Source: AP-15 sp963814865
GTDB lineage: Bacteria > Pseudomonadota > Alphaproteobacteria > ATCC43930 > CGMCC-115725
Length of the DNA stretch: 64,000 bases
Assembly (NCBI GenBank): GCA_963814865.1
Contig: CAWFEN010000014.1
Location: forward strand, 744,001-808,000
Direction of reading: 5' to 3'
The notes beneath the pieces were generated by a model, which was not told the DNA's origin, did no database searches, and saw only the letters and a list, made by a program, of their open reading frames with translations. This document shows positions 43,657 through 54,066 of this stretch, in pieces. Numbering within the stretch: position 1 is the first letter of the stretch; every line of letters begins with the position of its first letter. A program made the translations under genes and the position numbers.

Positions 43657-45186
43657 ATGCCGGACGGAAAAGACACCGCCTCGTCCGGCCGCATCGGCGT
43701 CATCGATCTGGGCTCCAATTCGCTGCGCCTGGTCGTGTTCGAGCGGCTCGGCGGCGCGCTGTTCCCGCTGGTCAACGAAAAGGTCATGTGCGGGCTGGCG
43801 CGCGGGATCCCCGCGACCGGGCGGCTCGATCGGGCCGGCATTGCTCCCGCGCTGGCCAATCTGCGGCGCTTTGCGGCGCTCGCCCGCGCCATCGGCGTCG
43901 ATCATCTGGCGGTGCTGGCGACGGCGGCGGTGCGCGACGCCAGCGACGGCCGGTCCTTCGCCGACAAGGTTGCGCGCGACTGCGGCGTGCCGGTCAAGAT
44001 CATCGACGGCGCCGAAGAGGCGCGGTTGTCGGCTGCCGGGGTCCTCGTCGGGATCCCCGAAGCAAACGGCATCGTCGCCGATCTCGGCGGCGGCAGCATC
44101 GAGCTGGTGCGGGTCGGACCCGGCACCGCCGGCGACAGCGGGCAGATCGGCCGGGGCACGACCCTCCCGCTCGGGCCGCTGCGTCTCGCCGAGTTCGGCG
44201 ACAGCGCCAAGGCTGTCGGCGAAAAGGTCGAGCACGCGCTTGCCGCGGCTGCGGCGGTGCGGGCCGCGCCCGGACAGAGCCTCTATTTGGTCGGCGGGGC
44301 ATCGCGGGCGATCGCCCGGCTGCACATGGAGCACATGCGCTACCCGCTCCACATCGTGCACCAGTACACGATAGCCCGCAGCGAAGCCGATGCGTTCTTC
44401 GGGATCATCGGCCGGCTGTCGCGCAAATCGCTCGAAAGGATTACCACGATCCCGCGCAAGCGCCTCGAGACGGTGCCGCTCGCCGCCTTGGTCCTGCGCC
44501 GGCTGACCGCCGCCGTGGCGCCGCAACAGATCACCTTCTCCGCCTTTGGCCTGCGCGAGGGCTACGCCTACGGTCTGATCGCGCCGGCGGGTCGCAGCCC
44601 CGACCCGCTGATTGCGGCGTGTGCGGCGATCGCCGCAAGGGAGAGCCGCTTCGCTCCGGCGGGCGACCTGCTGCGCGAATGGACGGCGCCGCTGTTCCCC
44701 GGCCTCGCGCCGCGCGCGCAGCGGCTTCACCTTGCCGCCTGCTGGCTCGGCGACATCGCCTGGAGCGAGCATCCTGATTACCGTGCCGAGCAGGCGTTTA
44801 CCCGCAGCCTGAGGATGCCGGTTCCGGCGATTTCTCATGGTGACCGGGTCTTCATCGCCGAGGTGCTGCACACGCGCTATGGCGGCGCCGCGGACGACGC
44901 GGTGAGGGCCCCTACGCATGCGATGCTCGATCCGCGCGGCGCCGCGGAGGTGCGCACCCTCGGCTTGGCGCTGCGTCTCGCCTATACCCTGTGCGGCGGC
45001 GTCATCGGTCTGTTGTCGCAGACCTGGATCGGCCGCGACCGCGCCGGCCTCGTGCTCGAGATCCCGGCTGCGGACGGCCTGTTTACCGGGGAAACCGTGC
45101 AGCGCCGCCTCGACGCCGTCGCCCGGTCGCTCGGCACGGCCGCGGTGCTGCGCCGGCGCGAGCCGAGACGGGCGGCTCGCGGCTAG
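43657..45186 (+). CDS. ppx: Exopolyphosphatase / Ppx-GppA family
   Basis: 509 residues. Actin-like ATPase motifs: IGVIDLGSNSLRLVVFERLG near residue 13, VLATAAVRDASDGRSFADKV with the catalytic Glu-region downstream (DGAEEARLSAAGV), and the phosphate loop IVADLGGGSIELVRV. A C-terminal HD-like helical domain follows, as in full-length Ppx. It hydrolyses terminal phosphates of polyphosphate, or pppGpp. The start is 3 bp after ppk1; the end overlaps rnd by 4 bp tail to tail. Confidence 0.95.
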   Translation: MPDGKDTASSGRIGVIDLGSNSLRLVVFERLGGALFPLVNEKVMCGLARGIPATGRLDRAGIAPALANLRRFAALARAIGVDHLAVLATAAVRDASDGRSFADKVARDCGVPVKIIDGAEEARLSAAGVLVGIPEANGIVADLGGGSIELVRVGPGTAGDSGQIGRGTTLPLGPLRLAEFGDSAKAVGEKVEHALAAAAAVRAAPGQSLYLVGGASRAIARLHMEHMRYPLHIVHQYTIARSEADAFFGIIGRLSRKSLERITTIPRKRLETVPLAALVLRRLTAAVAPQQITFSAFGLREGYAYGLIAPAGRSPDPLIAACAAIAARESRFAPAGDLLREWTAPLFPGLAPRAQRLHLAACWLGDIAWSEHPDYRAEQAFTRSLRMPVPAISHGDRVFIAEVLHTRYGGAADDAVRAPTHAMLDPRGAAEVRTLGLALRLAYTLCGGVIGLLSQTWIGRDRAGLVLEIPAADGLFTGETVQRRLDAVARSLGTAAVLRRREPRRAARG

Positions 45187-46379
45187 GCCGGATCGGCCTG
45201 CCGGGGTCGCGCAACCTCGGCATCCGCCAGCGCGACCAGGCTCACCCGGTTGCCGCGGACCGTCAGGGCGCGGGTGCCGTGCTTCAGGGCCAGGGCGTCC
45301 CTGCCGAAGATCTCGTAGCGCCAGCCCGAGAGGGCCGCCACCGGCGCCTGGTCGTCGGCGGCGATCACCTCGAGATCGTCGGCCGAGGCGACCAGCTTCT
45401 GCGCGACCTGGTGCTCCTCGCAGCGCTGCTTCAACAGCACGCGCAACAGCTCGATCAGCGGGCCGAGGCCGGGCGGCGTATCGGGCTTCGCCGGCGGCGG
45501 CGGCTCGGCCGTCCCGGAATCGGCGAGCCCGCGCCGCACCGCATCGAGGATTTCGCCGCCGAGCCGACCTTCGGCGACACCCTTGCCGAGGCTGCGGGTG
45601 CGCGCCAACGCCTCGATCGTCTTCGGAACATGAGCGGCGATCTCGAGCACGGCCTCGTCCTTGACGATGCGGCCGCGCGGCAGGTTGCGCTGCTGGGCTG
45701 CCGCTTCGCGCCACGCGGCGACCTCGCGCAGCACGGCGAAGAAGCGGCGGTCCATCCGGCCGCGCAGACGAAACCGGCGCCAAGCCTCGCGCGGGTCGCT
45801 GCGGTACGTCGCCGGATCGGAAAGCCCGGCCATCTCCTCGGCGAACCATTCCGCCCGGCCGTTCGCTGCCAGCCGATGCTGCAGCCTTTCATAGACGGTG
45901 CGCAGGTGAACGACATCGTCGAGGGCGTAGTGGATCTGGCGTTCGGTCAATGGCCGATGCGACCAGTCGGTGAAGCGCGACGATTTGTCGAGCGGCGCCC
46001 CGGCGAGCTTGCCGACGAGGGTCTGGTAGCTCGCCGCATCGCCAAAGCCGCAGACCATCGCGGCGACCTGGGTGTCGAAGAGCGGTTTCGGGACCATGCC
46101 CGACAGGCAGTAGAAGATCTCGATGTCCTGGCGCGCGGCGTGGAACACCTTGAGCGTGTTCTCGTCGGCCATCAGGGCGAGCAGCGGCGTCAGGTCGATC
46201 CCGTCGGCGAGCGCATCGATCGCCACCGCCTCGTCGGGACCGGCGACCTGCACCAGGCACAGGATCGGCCAATAGGTGCGCTCGCGCATGAACTCGGTAT
46301 CGACCGTGACAAAGCCCGCGCCTCGCTGGCGCGCGCAGAACAGGGCCAGCGCTTCGCTGTCGGTAACAACCGTCATCAT
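45183..46379 (-). CDS. rnd: Ribonuclease D
   Basis: A 398-residue 3'-5' exoribonuclease for tRNA maturation. DEDDy motifs: FVTVDTEFMRERTYWPILCL (Exo I, Asp and Glu), FHAARQDIEIFYCL with the Exo II Asp, and ERQIHYALDDVVHLRTVYER with the Exo III Tyr and Asp. An HRDC domain follows (RTRSLGKGVAEGRLGGEILD region). Start at MMTVVTDSEALAL; the frame is open far upstream without conserved residues. Divergent from rpmB with 186 bp between starts. Confidence 0.95.
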   Translation of the reverse strand: MMTVVTDSEALALFCARQRGAGFVTVDTEFMRERTYWPILCLVQVAGPDEAVAIDALADGIDLTPLLALMADENTLKVFHAARQDIEIFYCLSGMVPKPLFDTQVAAMVCGFGDAASYQTLVGKLAGAPLDKSSRFTDWSHRPLTERQIHYALDDVVHLRTVYERLQHRLAANGRAEWFAEEMAGLSDPATYRSDPREAWRRFRLRGRMDRRFFAVLREVAAWREAAAQQRNLPRGRIVKDEAVLEIAAHVPKTIEALARTRSLGKGVAEGRLGGEILDAVRRGLADSGTAEPPPPAKPDTPPGLGPLIELLRVLLKQRCEEHQVAQKLVASADDLEVIAADDQAPVAALSGWRYEIFGRDALALKHGTRALTVRGNRVSLVALADAEVARPRQADPA

Positions 46380-46565
46380 CAAGGCTATACATCGAAATTC
46401 GCGGCGCCGAAACCGTCGCGCCGCACGCTCTGCCGTCGAGCGACTCGGCCGCCGGACCGCGCCGGCTTGACGGAGCGCGGGCCGGGAGCGTAGAAGATGC
46501 GGCCGCGCCGGCCGAGAACGGCAGTGCGGGATGGTCCAGCGGTCGGGTAAGGTCAGAGGTGCGGC

Positions 46566-46856
46566 ATGGCGCGCAGATGCACGGTCACGGGCAAGGGTGT
46601 CCAGGTCGGGCACAATGTGAGCCACGCCAACAACAAGACGAAGCGTCGCTTTCTGCCGAATTTGCAGCAGACCTCGGTATTGTCCGACGCGCTCGGACGG
46701 GTCCGGCTGCGCGTCACCGCCTCGGCGATCCGCACGATCGAGTACAAGGGCGGCATCGACGCCTTTTTGCGCAGCATGCCGGCGCGCAAGCTGTCGCCGG
46801 AGATCCTCCGGCTGAAGCGCCGGATCGAGAAGGCGGCCCTGCGCAAAAGCGGATGA
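46566..46856 (+). CDS. rpmB: 50S ribosomal protein L28
   Basis: 96 residues. It begins MARRCTVTGKGVQVGHNVSH and continues ANNKTKRRFLPNLQQTSVLS, both hallmarks of L28 (CxxTGK, SHAxxKTKRRFxPNL). The extended C-terminus (FLRSMPARKLSPEILRLKRR) is the usual alphaproteobacterial form. rpmG is not adjacent. tamA follows after 10 bp and is probably co-transcribed. Confidence 0.97.
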   Translation: MARRCTVTGKGVQVGHNVSHANNKTKRRFLPNLQQTSVLSDALGRVRLRVTASAIRTIEYKGGIDAFLRSMPARKLSPEILRLKRRIEKAALRKSG

Positions 46857-46866
46857 GCCCGGCGCC

Positions 46867-48702
46867 GTGCGGCGTCTCCGTTGGGGATGCCCGCCCGAGC
46901 GGTGGGTAGAGGTTCGACGACTCTTCCCGGCGCTCGCGCTGATCGCGGCGTTGCTGCCCGGTTCCTTGATCGCCGCCGATCTGCGCTATCGAGCCGTGAT
47001 CACCGGGGCCACGGACAGCAATCTCGCTGAACTGCTGGACAAGGTCTCCGAGCTGAAGACGCTCGAGGACCGCCCGCCGGCCTCCACGGAGGCGCTGCGG
47101 CGGCGCGCCGACCGCGATCTCGGCCGGCTCGCCGACGCCGCCCACAGCCTCGGTTATTGGGATGCGCGATTTTCCTACGATCTCGACGCCGCCGCCCAAC
47201 CGGCAAAGGTCACGGTCAGGGTCGAGCCGGGGCCGCTCTACCATGTCGGCGGGGTGGTCGTGCTGGGGCCGGCTGGCGAGCCTCTGCGAATCACGCCGGT
47301 CCCGGCGCCGCTGCCGCTGAAACCGGGCGACCCGGCGCGCACCGCCCCGGTGGTGGCGGCCGAGACGGCGCTGTTGGCCGGGCTCGGGAACAGCGGCCAT
47401 CCCTTCGCCAGGCTCAAAAATCGCCGGGTCGTGATCGACCACGCCGCGCAGACGATGACGGTGACCTACAAATTCGATCCGGGTCCGGTCATGCGCTTCG
47501 GGCAGGTCGCGGTCGCGGGGCTGAAGGCGCTCGATCCCGGCTATGTCGATCGGCGCCTGCGCTGGCGGCAAGGCGAGGTCTACGACGCCGGCAAGGTCGA
47601 GGAAACGCGCCGGGCGCTGATCGAAAGCGGGCTGTTCAGCACGGTTCGAATCACGCCCGCGCCCGATCCCGCGGCACCCGGCAGCGCGCGCATGACGATC
47701 GACGCGACCGAGCGGCCGCATCGCACAATCGGCGCCGGGATCGGCTACAACACGAGCCAGGGCGCCGGCGCGCGGGTCTTCTGGGAAAACCGCAACCTCT
47801 TCGGCAATGCCGAGTATCTGCGGCTCGCGGCCACCGGCGGCCAGCAGGTCTACGGGCTCTCGGCGGATTTCCGGCGTCCCGATTTTCTCGCTGTCGACCA
47901 GAACCTGCTGGCGACCGCCGCGATCGACGACGAGACGCCGGTCGCCTACCACAGCCGCCGGGCATTGGCTTCGACCAGCCTGGAGCGCCATTTCGGCCGC
48001 CTGCTGACCGGTGGGATCGGGCTCGAGGCGGTCGAGGCGAATGTGCTTCAGCTCTCGGAGCTCAATACGCTCACGGCGGCGCAGCGCACCCAGCATTACA
48101 CGCTGATCGGCGTGCCGGCCTATCTGAAGCTCGACACCACCGACGATCTGCTGAACCCGACGCATGGCTATCGCGTTCAGCTCGACGTCACGCCGTCCCA
48201 CACGTTCTCGGCGCCGAACCTGAATTTCGTCTCGAACCTGGTCTCGGCCAGCGGCTATTGGCCGCTCGGTTCCGGCGACCGCGCCATCCTCGCCGGGCGG
48301 GTGGCGCTCGCCTCGCTCGACGGCGCCCCGCTCGCCGAGCTGCCGGCCGACCAGCGGATCTACGCCGGCGGCGGCGGCTCGATCCGGCCCTACGGCTACG
48401 AGATGGCCGGGCCGCTCGACGCCGACAACATCCCGATCGGCGGGGAATCGAGCCTGGTGGTCAATTTCGAAACCCGGATCAAGATCACCGAAACGATCGG
48501 CATCGTCCCGTTCGTCGATGCCGGCAGCTATTACGAGAACAGCCTGCCGCAGCTCGGGCAGCGCCTGCTCTACGGCGTCGGATTGGGGCTGCGCTACTAC
48601 ACGGCGTTCGGCCCGCTGCGGCTCGACCTGGCGACTCCGCTGTACCGGCGCGGCGCCAATTCGCCGATCCAGGTCTATGTCAGCCTCGGGCAGGCATTCT
48701 GA
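46867..48702 (+). CDS. tamA: Outer-membrane assembly protein TamA (Omp85 family)
   Basis: 611 residues from GTG 46867, with a signal peptide (LFPALALIAALLPGSLIAA). Three POTRA-like domains are followed by a 16-strand Omp85 barrel (surface antigen family) starting near IGAGIGYNTSQGAGARVFWE and ending YVSLGQAF with C-terminal Phe. VGGVVVLG and PVMRFGQVAVAGLKALDPGY mark POTRA strands, and the barrel-fold RG motif appears near GGGSIRPYGYEM. It pairs with tamB, whose ATG overlaps its stop (TGATG). The TAM complex inserts autotransporters and moves lipids between membranes. Confidence 0.93.
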   Translation: MRRLRWGCPPERWVEVRRLFPALALIAALLPGSLIAADLRYRAVITGATDSNLAELLDKVSELKTLEDRPPASTEALRRRADRDLGRLADAAHSLGYWDARFSYDLDAAAQPAKVTVRVEPGPLYHVGGVVVLGPAGEPLRITPVPAPLPLKPGDPARTAPVVAAETALLAGLGNSGHPFARLKNRRVVIDHAAQTMTVTYKFDPGPVMRFGQVAVAGLKALDPGYVDRRLRWRQGEVYDAGKVEETRRALIESGLFSTVRITPAPDPAAPGSARMTIDATERPHRTIGAGIGYNTSQGAGARVFWENRNLFGNAEYLRLAATGGQQVYGLSADFRRPDFLAVDQNLLATAAIDDETPVAYHSRRALASTSLERHFGRLLTGGIGLEAVEANVLQLSELNTLTAAQRTQHYTLIGVPAYLKLDTTDDLLNPTHGYRVQLDVTPSHTFSAPNLNFVSNLVSASGYWPLGSGDRAILAGRVALASLDGAPLAELPADQRIYAGGGGSIRPYGYEMAGPLDADNIPIGGESSLVVNFETRIKITETIGIVPFVDAGSYYENSLPQLGQRLLYGVGLGLRYYTAFGPLRLDLATPLYRRGANSPIQVYVSLGQAF

Positions 48703-51700
48703 TGCGTGCGGCGGGGCAATTGCTGTATCGGCTCGCCGGGTCTCTCGGCCTGCTGGCGGCCCTGGTGCTGGCGCTTTTCGGCCTGCTGCAGACCGAAATC
48801 GGCCACGCCTGGCTGGCTCGCGTCACCGCCCAGGCGGCGAGCGGTCCCGGGTTCTCGGTCGCGATCCGGGGGCTCGGCGGGGTCGTGCCGTTTCGCATGA
48901 CAGCCGGGCGGATCGACCTCGCCGATGCCGGCGGCAGATGGCTCAGCCTGAAGAATGTCGGTCTCGATCTCTCGGCTGCATCGCTCCTGACCGGGCGTGT
49001 CGAGGTCCGCTCGCTGAGCGCCGCCGCGATCGATGTGGTGCGGTTGCCGTCCGGGCCGTTGTCCGGCCGCTCGGAGCCGCTCGCCGAACGCGTGCGGCTG
49101 CCGCATTTGCCGATCGCCCTCCGTTTCGACAGAATTTCGGTCGCGCGCCTGTCGCTCGCACCCGTGATATTCGGGACGGGCGTCGTCGCGGCGGCGGCGG
49201 GCAGCGCCGAGCTGGCAGGCGGGACGGCGCGCCTCGCGCTCGATCTTGGCCGCATCGACGGATCGCCCGGCCAGCTCGCCTTGACGATGGCAATCGCCGG
49301 CGCGCCGCCCGTCCTGAACCTGCGCCTCGCGGCGAGCGAGCCGACCGGCATCCTGCTCGACCGGCTCCTCGGGCGCACCGACCGCCTGCCGCTGGCGCTC
49401 GCGCTGTCGGGCGCCGGGCCGCTTGCGGACTGGCACGGCCGGCTGACCGCTTCGGCCGGCGCGCTCGCGCGGTTCGACGCGGCGGTGACAATCGCCGCTG
49501 CCGCCCGGACGGAGCTGGGCCTGACCGCAACGGCGGCGGTGGCGCCGCTGCTGCCGGCCGAATTTGCATCGGTCGTCGGCGACCGGGTTGCCGTGTCGCT
49601 GCAGGCGCGGCTCGGCGGACGCATCGTGCTCGACCGGCTGGCGCTCGAAACCGCCGCCGGCAAGGTGACCGGCGACGCCGCTTTCGGTGGTGCCGACGAT
49701 GCCGTCGTGGCGCATCTGCGCGCCGAGGTGCCAAAGCTTTCCGCGCTGGCGGGACTGCTGGGCACGACGCTCGACGGCGCCGCGGTCATGACCGCCGCGG
49801 TGAGCGGGAACGCGAGCCACCCGTCGTTCGCGGCGACGCTTTTCGGGACCGGGATCCGGGTCTCCCGATCGCAGGCGGAGCGGGTCGAGGCGGATGTGGC
49901 GGCGACGCCGACCGGCGCTTTCGACGATCCGAAAACCCGCTTCGCCCTGACCGCGCGAGGCCGAATCGACGGGCTGGCGAGAATGGAGGGGTTTACCCTG
50001 CCGCCCGGCTTGGCCCCTTCCATCGACTGGTCGCTCGCCGCGAACGCCAGCGGCGGTGCGTTCGACCTGGATCGTCTTGCCGTCGCCGGCATCGGCGCGA
50101 GCCTCTCCGGCAATGGCCGTTTCGATACCGTCTCGCATCGGCTCGCCGCGGCGCTGACCCTCGCCGTGCCGCGGCTCGCATCGCTTGGCGCCGCGCTCGG
50201 CATGCCGATTGCCGGCGACGCCTCCGTCCATGTAAGCCTCGACGGCCCGCTCGACCGGCTGCGGCTGGCGGGCACCATCGACGGCAGCGGCATCGCCGCC
50301 GCCGGGGCGAAGATCGGCCGCCTGCATCTCGACGCGCAGGTACCCGACCTCTCGGCGCCGAAGGCGGTGGTCGACGGCACGTTCCGCGCCTTCGGGCTCG
50401 ACGGCAAGCTGGCGCTCGCAGCGGCGCGCGACGGGAATTCCGAGCTGGCGGTTCCGAGCCTGCGGCTGACCGCGGCGGACAGCATGGTCGCGGGCAACCT
50501 GCGGATCGCTCTCGACAGCGGCCTCGTCAGTGGCGTGCTGAGCGGACGCGTACCCGATCTCGCGCGCTGGTCCGAGGCCGCCGGAATGCCGCTCGCCGGC
50601 GGCCTCGACCTGACCGCCGGGCTCGATGCGCGGGCCGGCCAGGGGATCGATCTGAAGGCAGCCGGAGCGCGCCTTTCCGCCGGGACCGGGTCCGCGCGTG
50701 TCGCCATCGGCAGTCTCGCCCTGACCGCCCGGCTCGCCGACATCTGGCGCAGGCCGATGGCGACGGCTCGGGTCTCGCTGGGCTCGGCGAGCCTGGGCGC
50801 GGCCAGATTTACCACCGCGTCGGCGAATTTGGATATGCCGCGGCCCGGTCGTTTCGCCTTCGCCGGCGACGCCAACGGGCAGCTGCTGACGATCGCGTTC
50901 GCGGGCGATGGCGGGTCCGAGCCGGGCGCCGCCCAGCTCAGCCTGACCCGGCTGGCGGGCTCGTTTGGCAAGGAGCGCATCCGGCTCGAACAGCCGCTGA
51001 GCCTGTCGCGGCGCGGCGCCGATCTCGTCCTCTCCGGCCTCGCTCTGGACCTGGGTCCGGGCCGGATCACCGGTAGCGGCGCGCGGCGCGGCGAGGCTCT
51101 GTCGCTGACCGTCGAGGCCGCCGGTCTGCCGATCGCCCCCGGCGCGGATCTTCTCGGCTACCATCGTGCGCACGGCTCCCTGTCGTTCGCCGCGACAATC
51201 GGCGGCAGCCTGCGCTCGCCGCGGGGGCACGTCGCGCTGAGCGCGCGCGATCTCGCCGTCGCTGTCGCCGAGCATTCGCACGCGACGCGGCTCGGGCTCG
51301 ATGTCGAGGGCGATTGGAACGGTCGCGCGGTCGATCTCACCGGCCGGGTGACCGGCCTCCACGGTGATCGGATGGGCTTCAGCGGCTCGCTGCCGCTGCT
51401 GCTGACGACGGCGCCGTTCGGGATCTCGGTGCCGCGCGACGGTCCCCTCGCGCTGCGGGTCGAGGGCGGTGGCGAGCTCGGCCACCTCGCCGATCTGTTG
51501 CCGCTCGGCGAAGACCGGTTGAGCGGCCGTTTTGCGGCCGATGTGTCAGTTGGCGGCACCATTGCCGCGCCGGCTGCGAGCGGCAAGCTGACAATGTCGG
51601 ACGCGCGTTACGCGAATTTCGCCAGCGGCGCGGTGCTGACCGATATCGATGCCGCATTGGTCGGCGACCGCGACCGCTTTACCGTCGCATCGTTCTCGGC

Positions 51701-52788
51701 CGCGGACGGCGCCGCCGGGCACCTCACCGGGCAGGGCGGCATCGTGCTGGACGGCGCCTCCGGCCCGACCGCCGACCTGTCCGCCAGAACTCACCGGCTT
51801 TCGCGTCGCCGCGCGCGACGAGGCGGTGGCGACGGCAACCGGCACGGTCACCGTCACCGGCCCGCTGAGTGCGCCGAAAGTCACTGCCCCGCTGACCGTC
51901 GATCGTGCCGATATCACCCTGCCGCAAAGCCTGCCGCCCTCGATCGTCGTGCTTAAAGTCGTCGAAATCGACAGCAAGGCTGGAAAGCGTCCCGCGGCAC
52001 TCGCCGCGGCGCCGTCGGCGCTGCCCGCCGCACTCGACATCCGGCTCGATATGCCCGGCCGGGTCTTCGTGCGCGGGCACGGGCTCGACAGCGAGTGGCG
52101 CGGCCGGCTCGCCATTACCGGGACCAGCGCCGCGCCGCGGATCGCCGGGTCGCTGACGCAGATTCGCGGCAGCTTCAACCTCCTCGGCAAGAGCTTTCAA
52201 TTGACCCGCGGCACGATCGTCCTCGACGGCGGCGCCAGCCTCGATCCGGTGCTCGATATCGTCGCCGAAGCGAGTGCCGCCGACATCACTGCGCAGGTTC
52301 GCGTGGGCGGCTTCGCGTCGGCGCCGACGATCACGCTTTCCTCGACGCCGCCTCTGCCCCAGGACGAAGTACTGTCGCGCGTGCTGTTCAACCGCGGAGT
52401 CGGTCAGATCACCGCCGGCGAAGGGCTGCAATTGGCGCAGGCCGCCGCTGCTCTGGCCGGCGCCGGTCCAGGGGTGCTCGATCGTCTGCGCGGCGGGCTC
52501 GGCCTCGACTGGCTCAGGCTAGGCGAGGGCCCGACCGGCCCGGCGAGCAGCATCCTGAACCCCAGTGTCGCCGCCTTCTCGGCGACCGGCTCGGCGGCCG
52601 CCGGCACCGCGCTCAGCGCCGGCAAATACGTGGCTCCCGGGATTTCGGTCGGGGTTACCCAGGGGGTCTCGCCGCCGACCAGCCAGGTGACCGTGCAGAT
52701 CCAGCTGGGGCCGCATGTGACGGTCGAGACCGATGCCGGCCAGAATGGCGGCACCGGCATCGGCCTGAACTACCAATACGATTACTGA
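48702..52788 (+). pseudogene. tamB: Translocation and assembly module inner-membrane protein TamB, one frameshift
   Basis: An AsmA-like inner-membrane anchored protein of about 1,360 residues, with an N-terminal helix (LGLLAALVLALFGLLQTEIG) and long beta-taco repeats, which bridges the periplasm to TamA. The C-terminal DUF490 domain is intact: LAITGTSAAPRIAGSLTQIR, GSFNLLGKSFQLTRGTIVLD, LPQDEVLSRVLFNRGVGQIT and the ending GTGIGLNYQYDY. A single surplus A near 51783-51790 breaks the frame: removing it gives TADLSAELTGFRVAARDEAV. The N-terminal frame runs 48702-51956 and the C-terminal frame to 52788. Otherwise fully preserved, so a recent mutation or consensus error is likely. Confidence 0.9.
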
Positions 52789-52895
52789 CCGGTCGTTCGC
52801 CGATCACATAGCGGCGACATGCGCTGCCCGCGCCTTCGCCGGATACGGCGCATCCCCTATCTTTGCCGCAGGCGATCACGCCAGGGGAGGATAAA

Positions 52896-53768
52896 ATGGA
52901 CATCGTCGACGGCGAGTTGGAAGGATTGGTGCCGCGATCGCAATGGACGCGCCGCGGTTTTGTGATGACCTCGCTCGCTACCGGTTTTGCGCTGTCGGTG
53001 CAGCCGGTCGCGGCGCAGACGATCCACACCGACGCGGCCGGGCTCGCCGCCGGCGAGGTCAAAATTCCGGTCGCCGACGGCTCGATCCCGGCCTATCGGG
53101 CGATGCCGGACAAGGGCGGTCCGTTTCCGGCCGTGCTCGTGGTCCAGGAGATTTTCGGCGTGCACGAGCACATCAAGGACCTTTGCCGACGCCTGGCGAA
53201 GCTCGGGTACTACGCGATCGCCCCGGAGCTGTATGCGCGCCAGGGCAACCCGGCCGAAATCAGCGACATCAAGGAATTGATCGCGAAAATCGTGTCCAAG
53301 GTGCCGGATGCGGAGGTCATGTCGGATCTCGACGCAACCGTCGCTTACGCCAAATCGACTGGGAAGGCTGACACGGCAAAGCTCGCGGTGACCGGGTTCT
53401 GCTGGGGCGGCGGGATCGTCTGGCGCTATGCCGCCCATAACCCGAATCTCAAGGCGGCAGTGGCGTGGTATGGGTCGATCGACCGGCCGCGCACCGCGCT
53501 GCAGCCGAAATACCCGATCGACCTCGCCGCCGACCTCAAATGCCCGGTGCTCGGACTTTATGGCGGCGCCGATCAGAGCATCCCCGTCGCCGATGTCGAG
53601 CGGATGGCAACGGCGTGCAAGACGGCCGGCAAGACTTGTGAAATCAAGATCTACCCCGACACCCCGCACGGCTTCAACGCCGACTACCGGCCGAGCTACC
53701 GTCCGGAAGCGGCCAAGGACGGCTGGGGAAGGATGTTGACCTGGTTCAGGAAATACGGGGTCGGCTGA
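52896..53768 (+). CDS. Dienelactone hydrolase family protein, Tat-exported
   Basis: 290 residues from ATG 52896, with GGGAGGA upstream. TRRGFVMTSLATGFALSVQP with twin Arg suggests Tat export. The alpha/beta-hydrolase core has VVQEIFGVHEHIKDLCRRLA, the nucleophile motif VTGFCWGGGIVWRY with Cys as in dienelactone hydrolase, YGGADQSIP with the Asp, and YPDTPHGFNADY with the His. The usual Cys-Asp-His triad is complete. The natural substrate is unknown. It is flanked by tamB and an acyl-CoA dehydrogenase remnant. Confidence 0.92.
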   Translation: MDIVDGELEGLVPRSQWTRRGFVMTSLATGFALSVQPVAAQTIHTDAAGLAAGEVKIPVADGSIPAYRAMPDKGGPFPAVLVVQEIFGVHEHIKDLCRRLAKLGYYAIAPELYARQGNPAEISDIKELIAKIVSKVPDAEVMSDLDATVAYAKSTGKADTAKLAVTGFCWGGGIVWRYAAHNPNLKAAVAWYGSIDRPRTALQPKYPIDLAADLKCPVLGLYGGADQSIPVADVERMATACKTAGKTCEIKIYPDTPHGFNADYRPSYRPEAAKDGWGRMLTWFRKYGVG

Positions 53769-53792
53769 ACGGTCTGCGCGCGGCAGCCCGGC

Positions 53793-53977
53793 GAACGCGG
53801 CAGCAACATCCGAAAGAAACCGCGCTCGATCAGCGTCGCCCGCACCGCCTCCGGCAATTCGCGCCGATGCCCGATCGCACCGGCGCCGGCGGCGAGTTCT
53901 GGAGCGAATTCGCACGCCAGCCGAATGTAGTCGATGCCGGCCGGATCGCCGCGCCGATCGGCCCCGCGGCTCTCCAT
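53793..53977 (-). pseudogene. Acyl-CoA dehydrogenase N-terminal remnant
   Basis: The minus strand from ATG 53977 reads MESRGADRRGDPAGIDYIRL, then ELAAGAGAIGHRRELPEAVR and LIERGFFRMLLPRSPG, which resembles the N-terminal helices of acyl-CoA dehydrogenase/flavin-dependent hydroxylase proteins (RxLPxxLxxALxExGFFRMLLPxxxGG). Similarity ends at PRSPG, about 60 residues in, and the rest of the family (350 residues or more) is absent. Likely a truncated copy left by deletion or by arrival of the hydrolase gene. Confidence 0.45.
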
Positions 53978-54066
53978 ATCCGTCAACGGCACCCCCCGGG
54001 CCGGCGTCGCCGCCGATCGCGGCGCTCGTCCCGGAAAACATCGTGTCGGCATGCCTGCCGCCGAGC

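Noticed and set aside
41350..45849. Minus-strand open frame of about 1,500 codons
   Set aside because: It runs across ppk1, ppx and part of rnd, all clearly coding in other frames.
46500..46540. GGATGGTCCAGCGGTCGG resembles part of a tRNA D-arm
   Set aside because: No acceptor stem, anticodon arm or T-loop (GTTCRANYC) follows within the expected distance.
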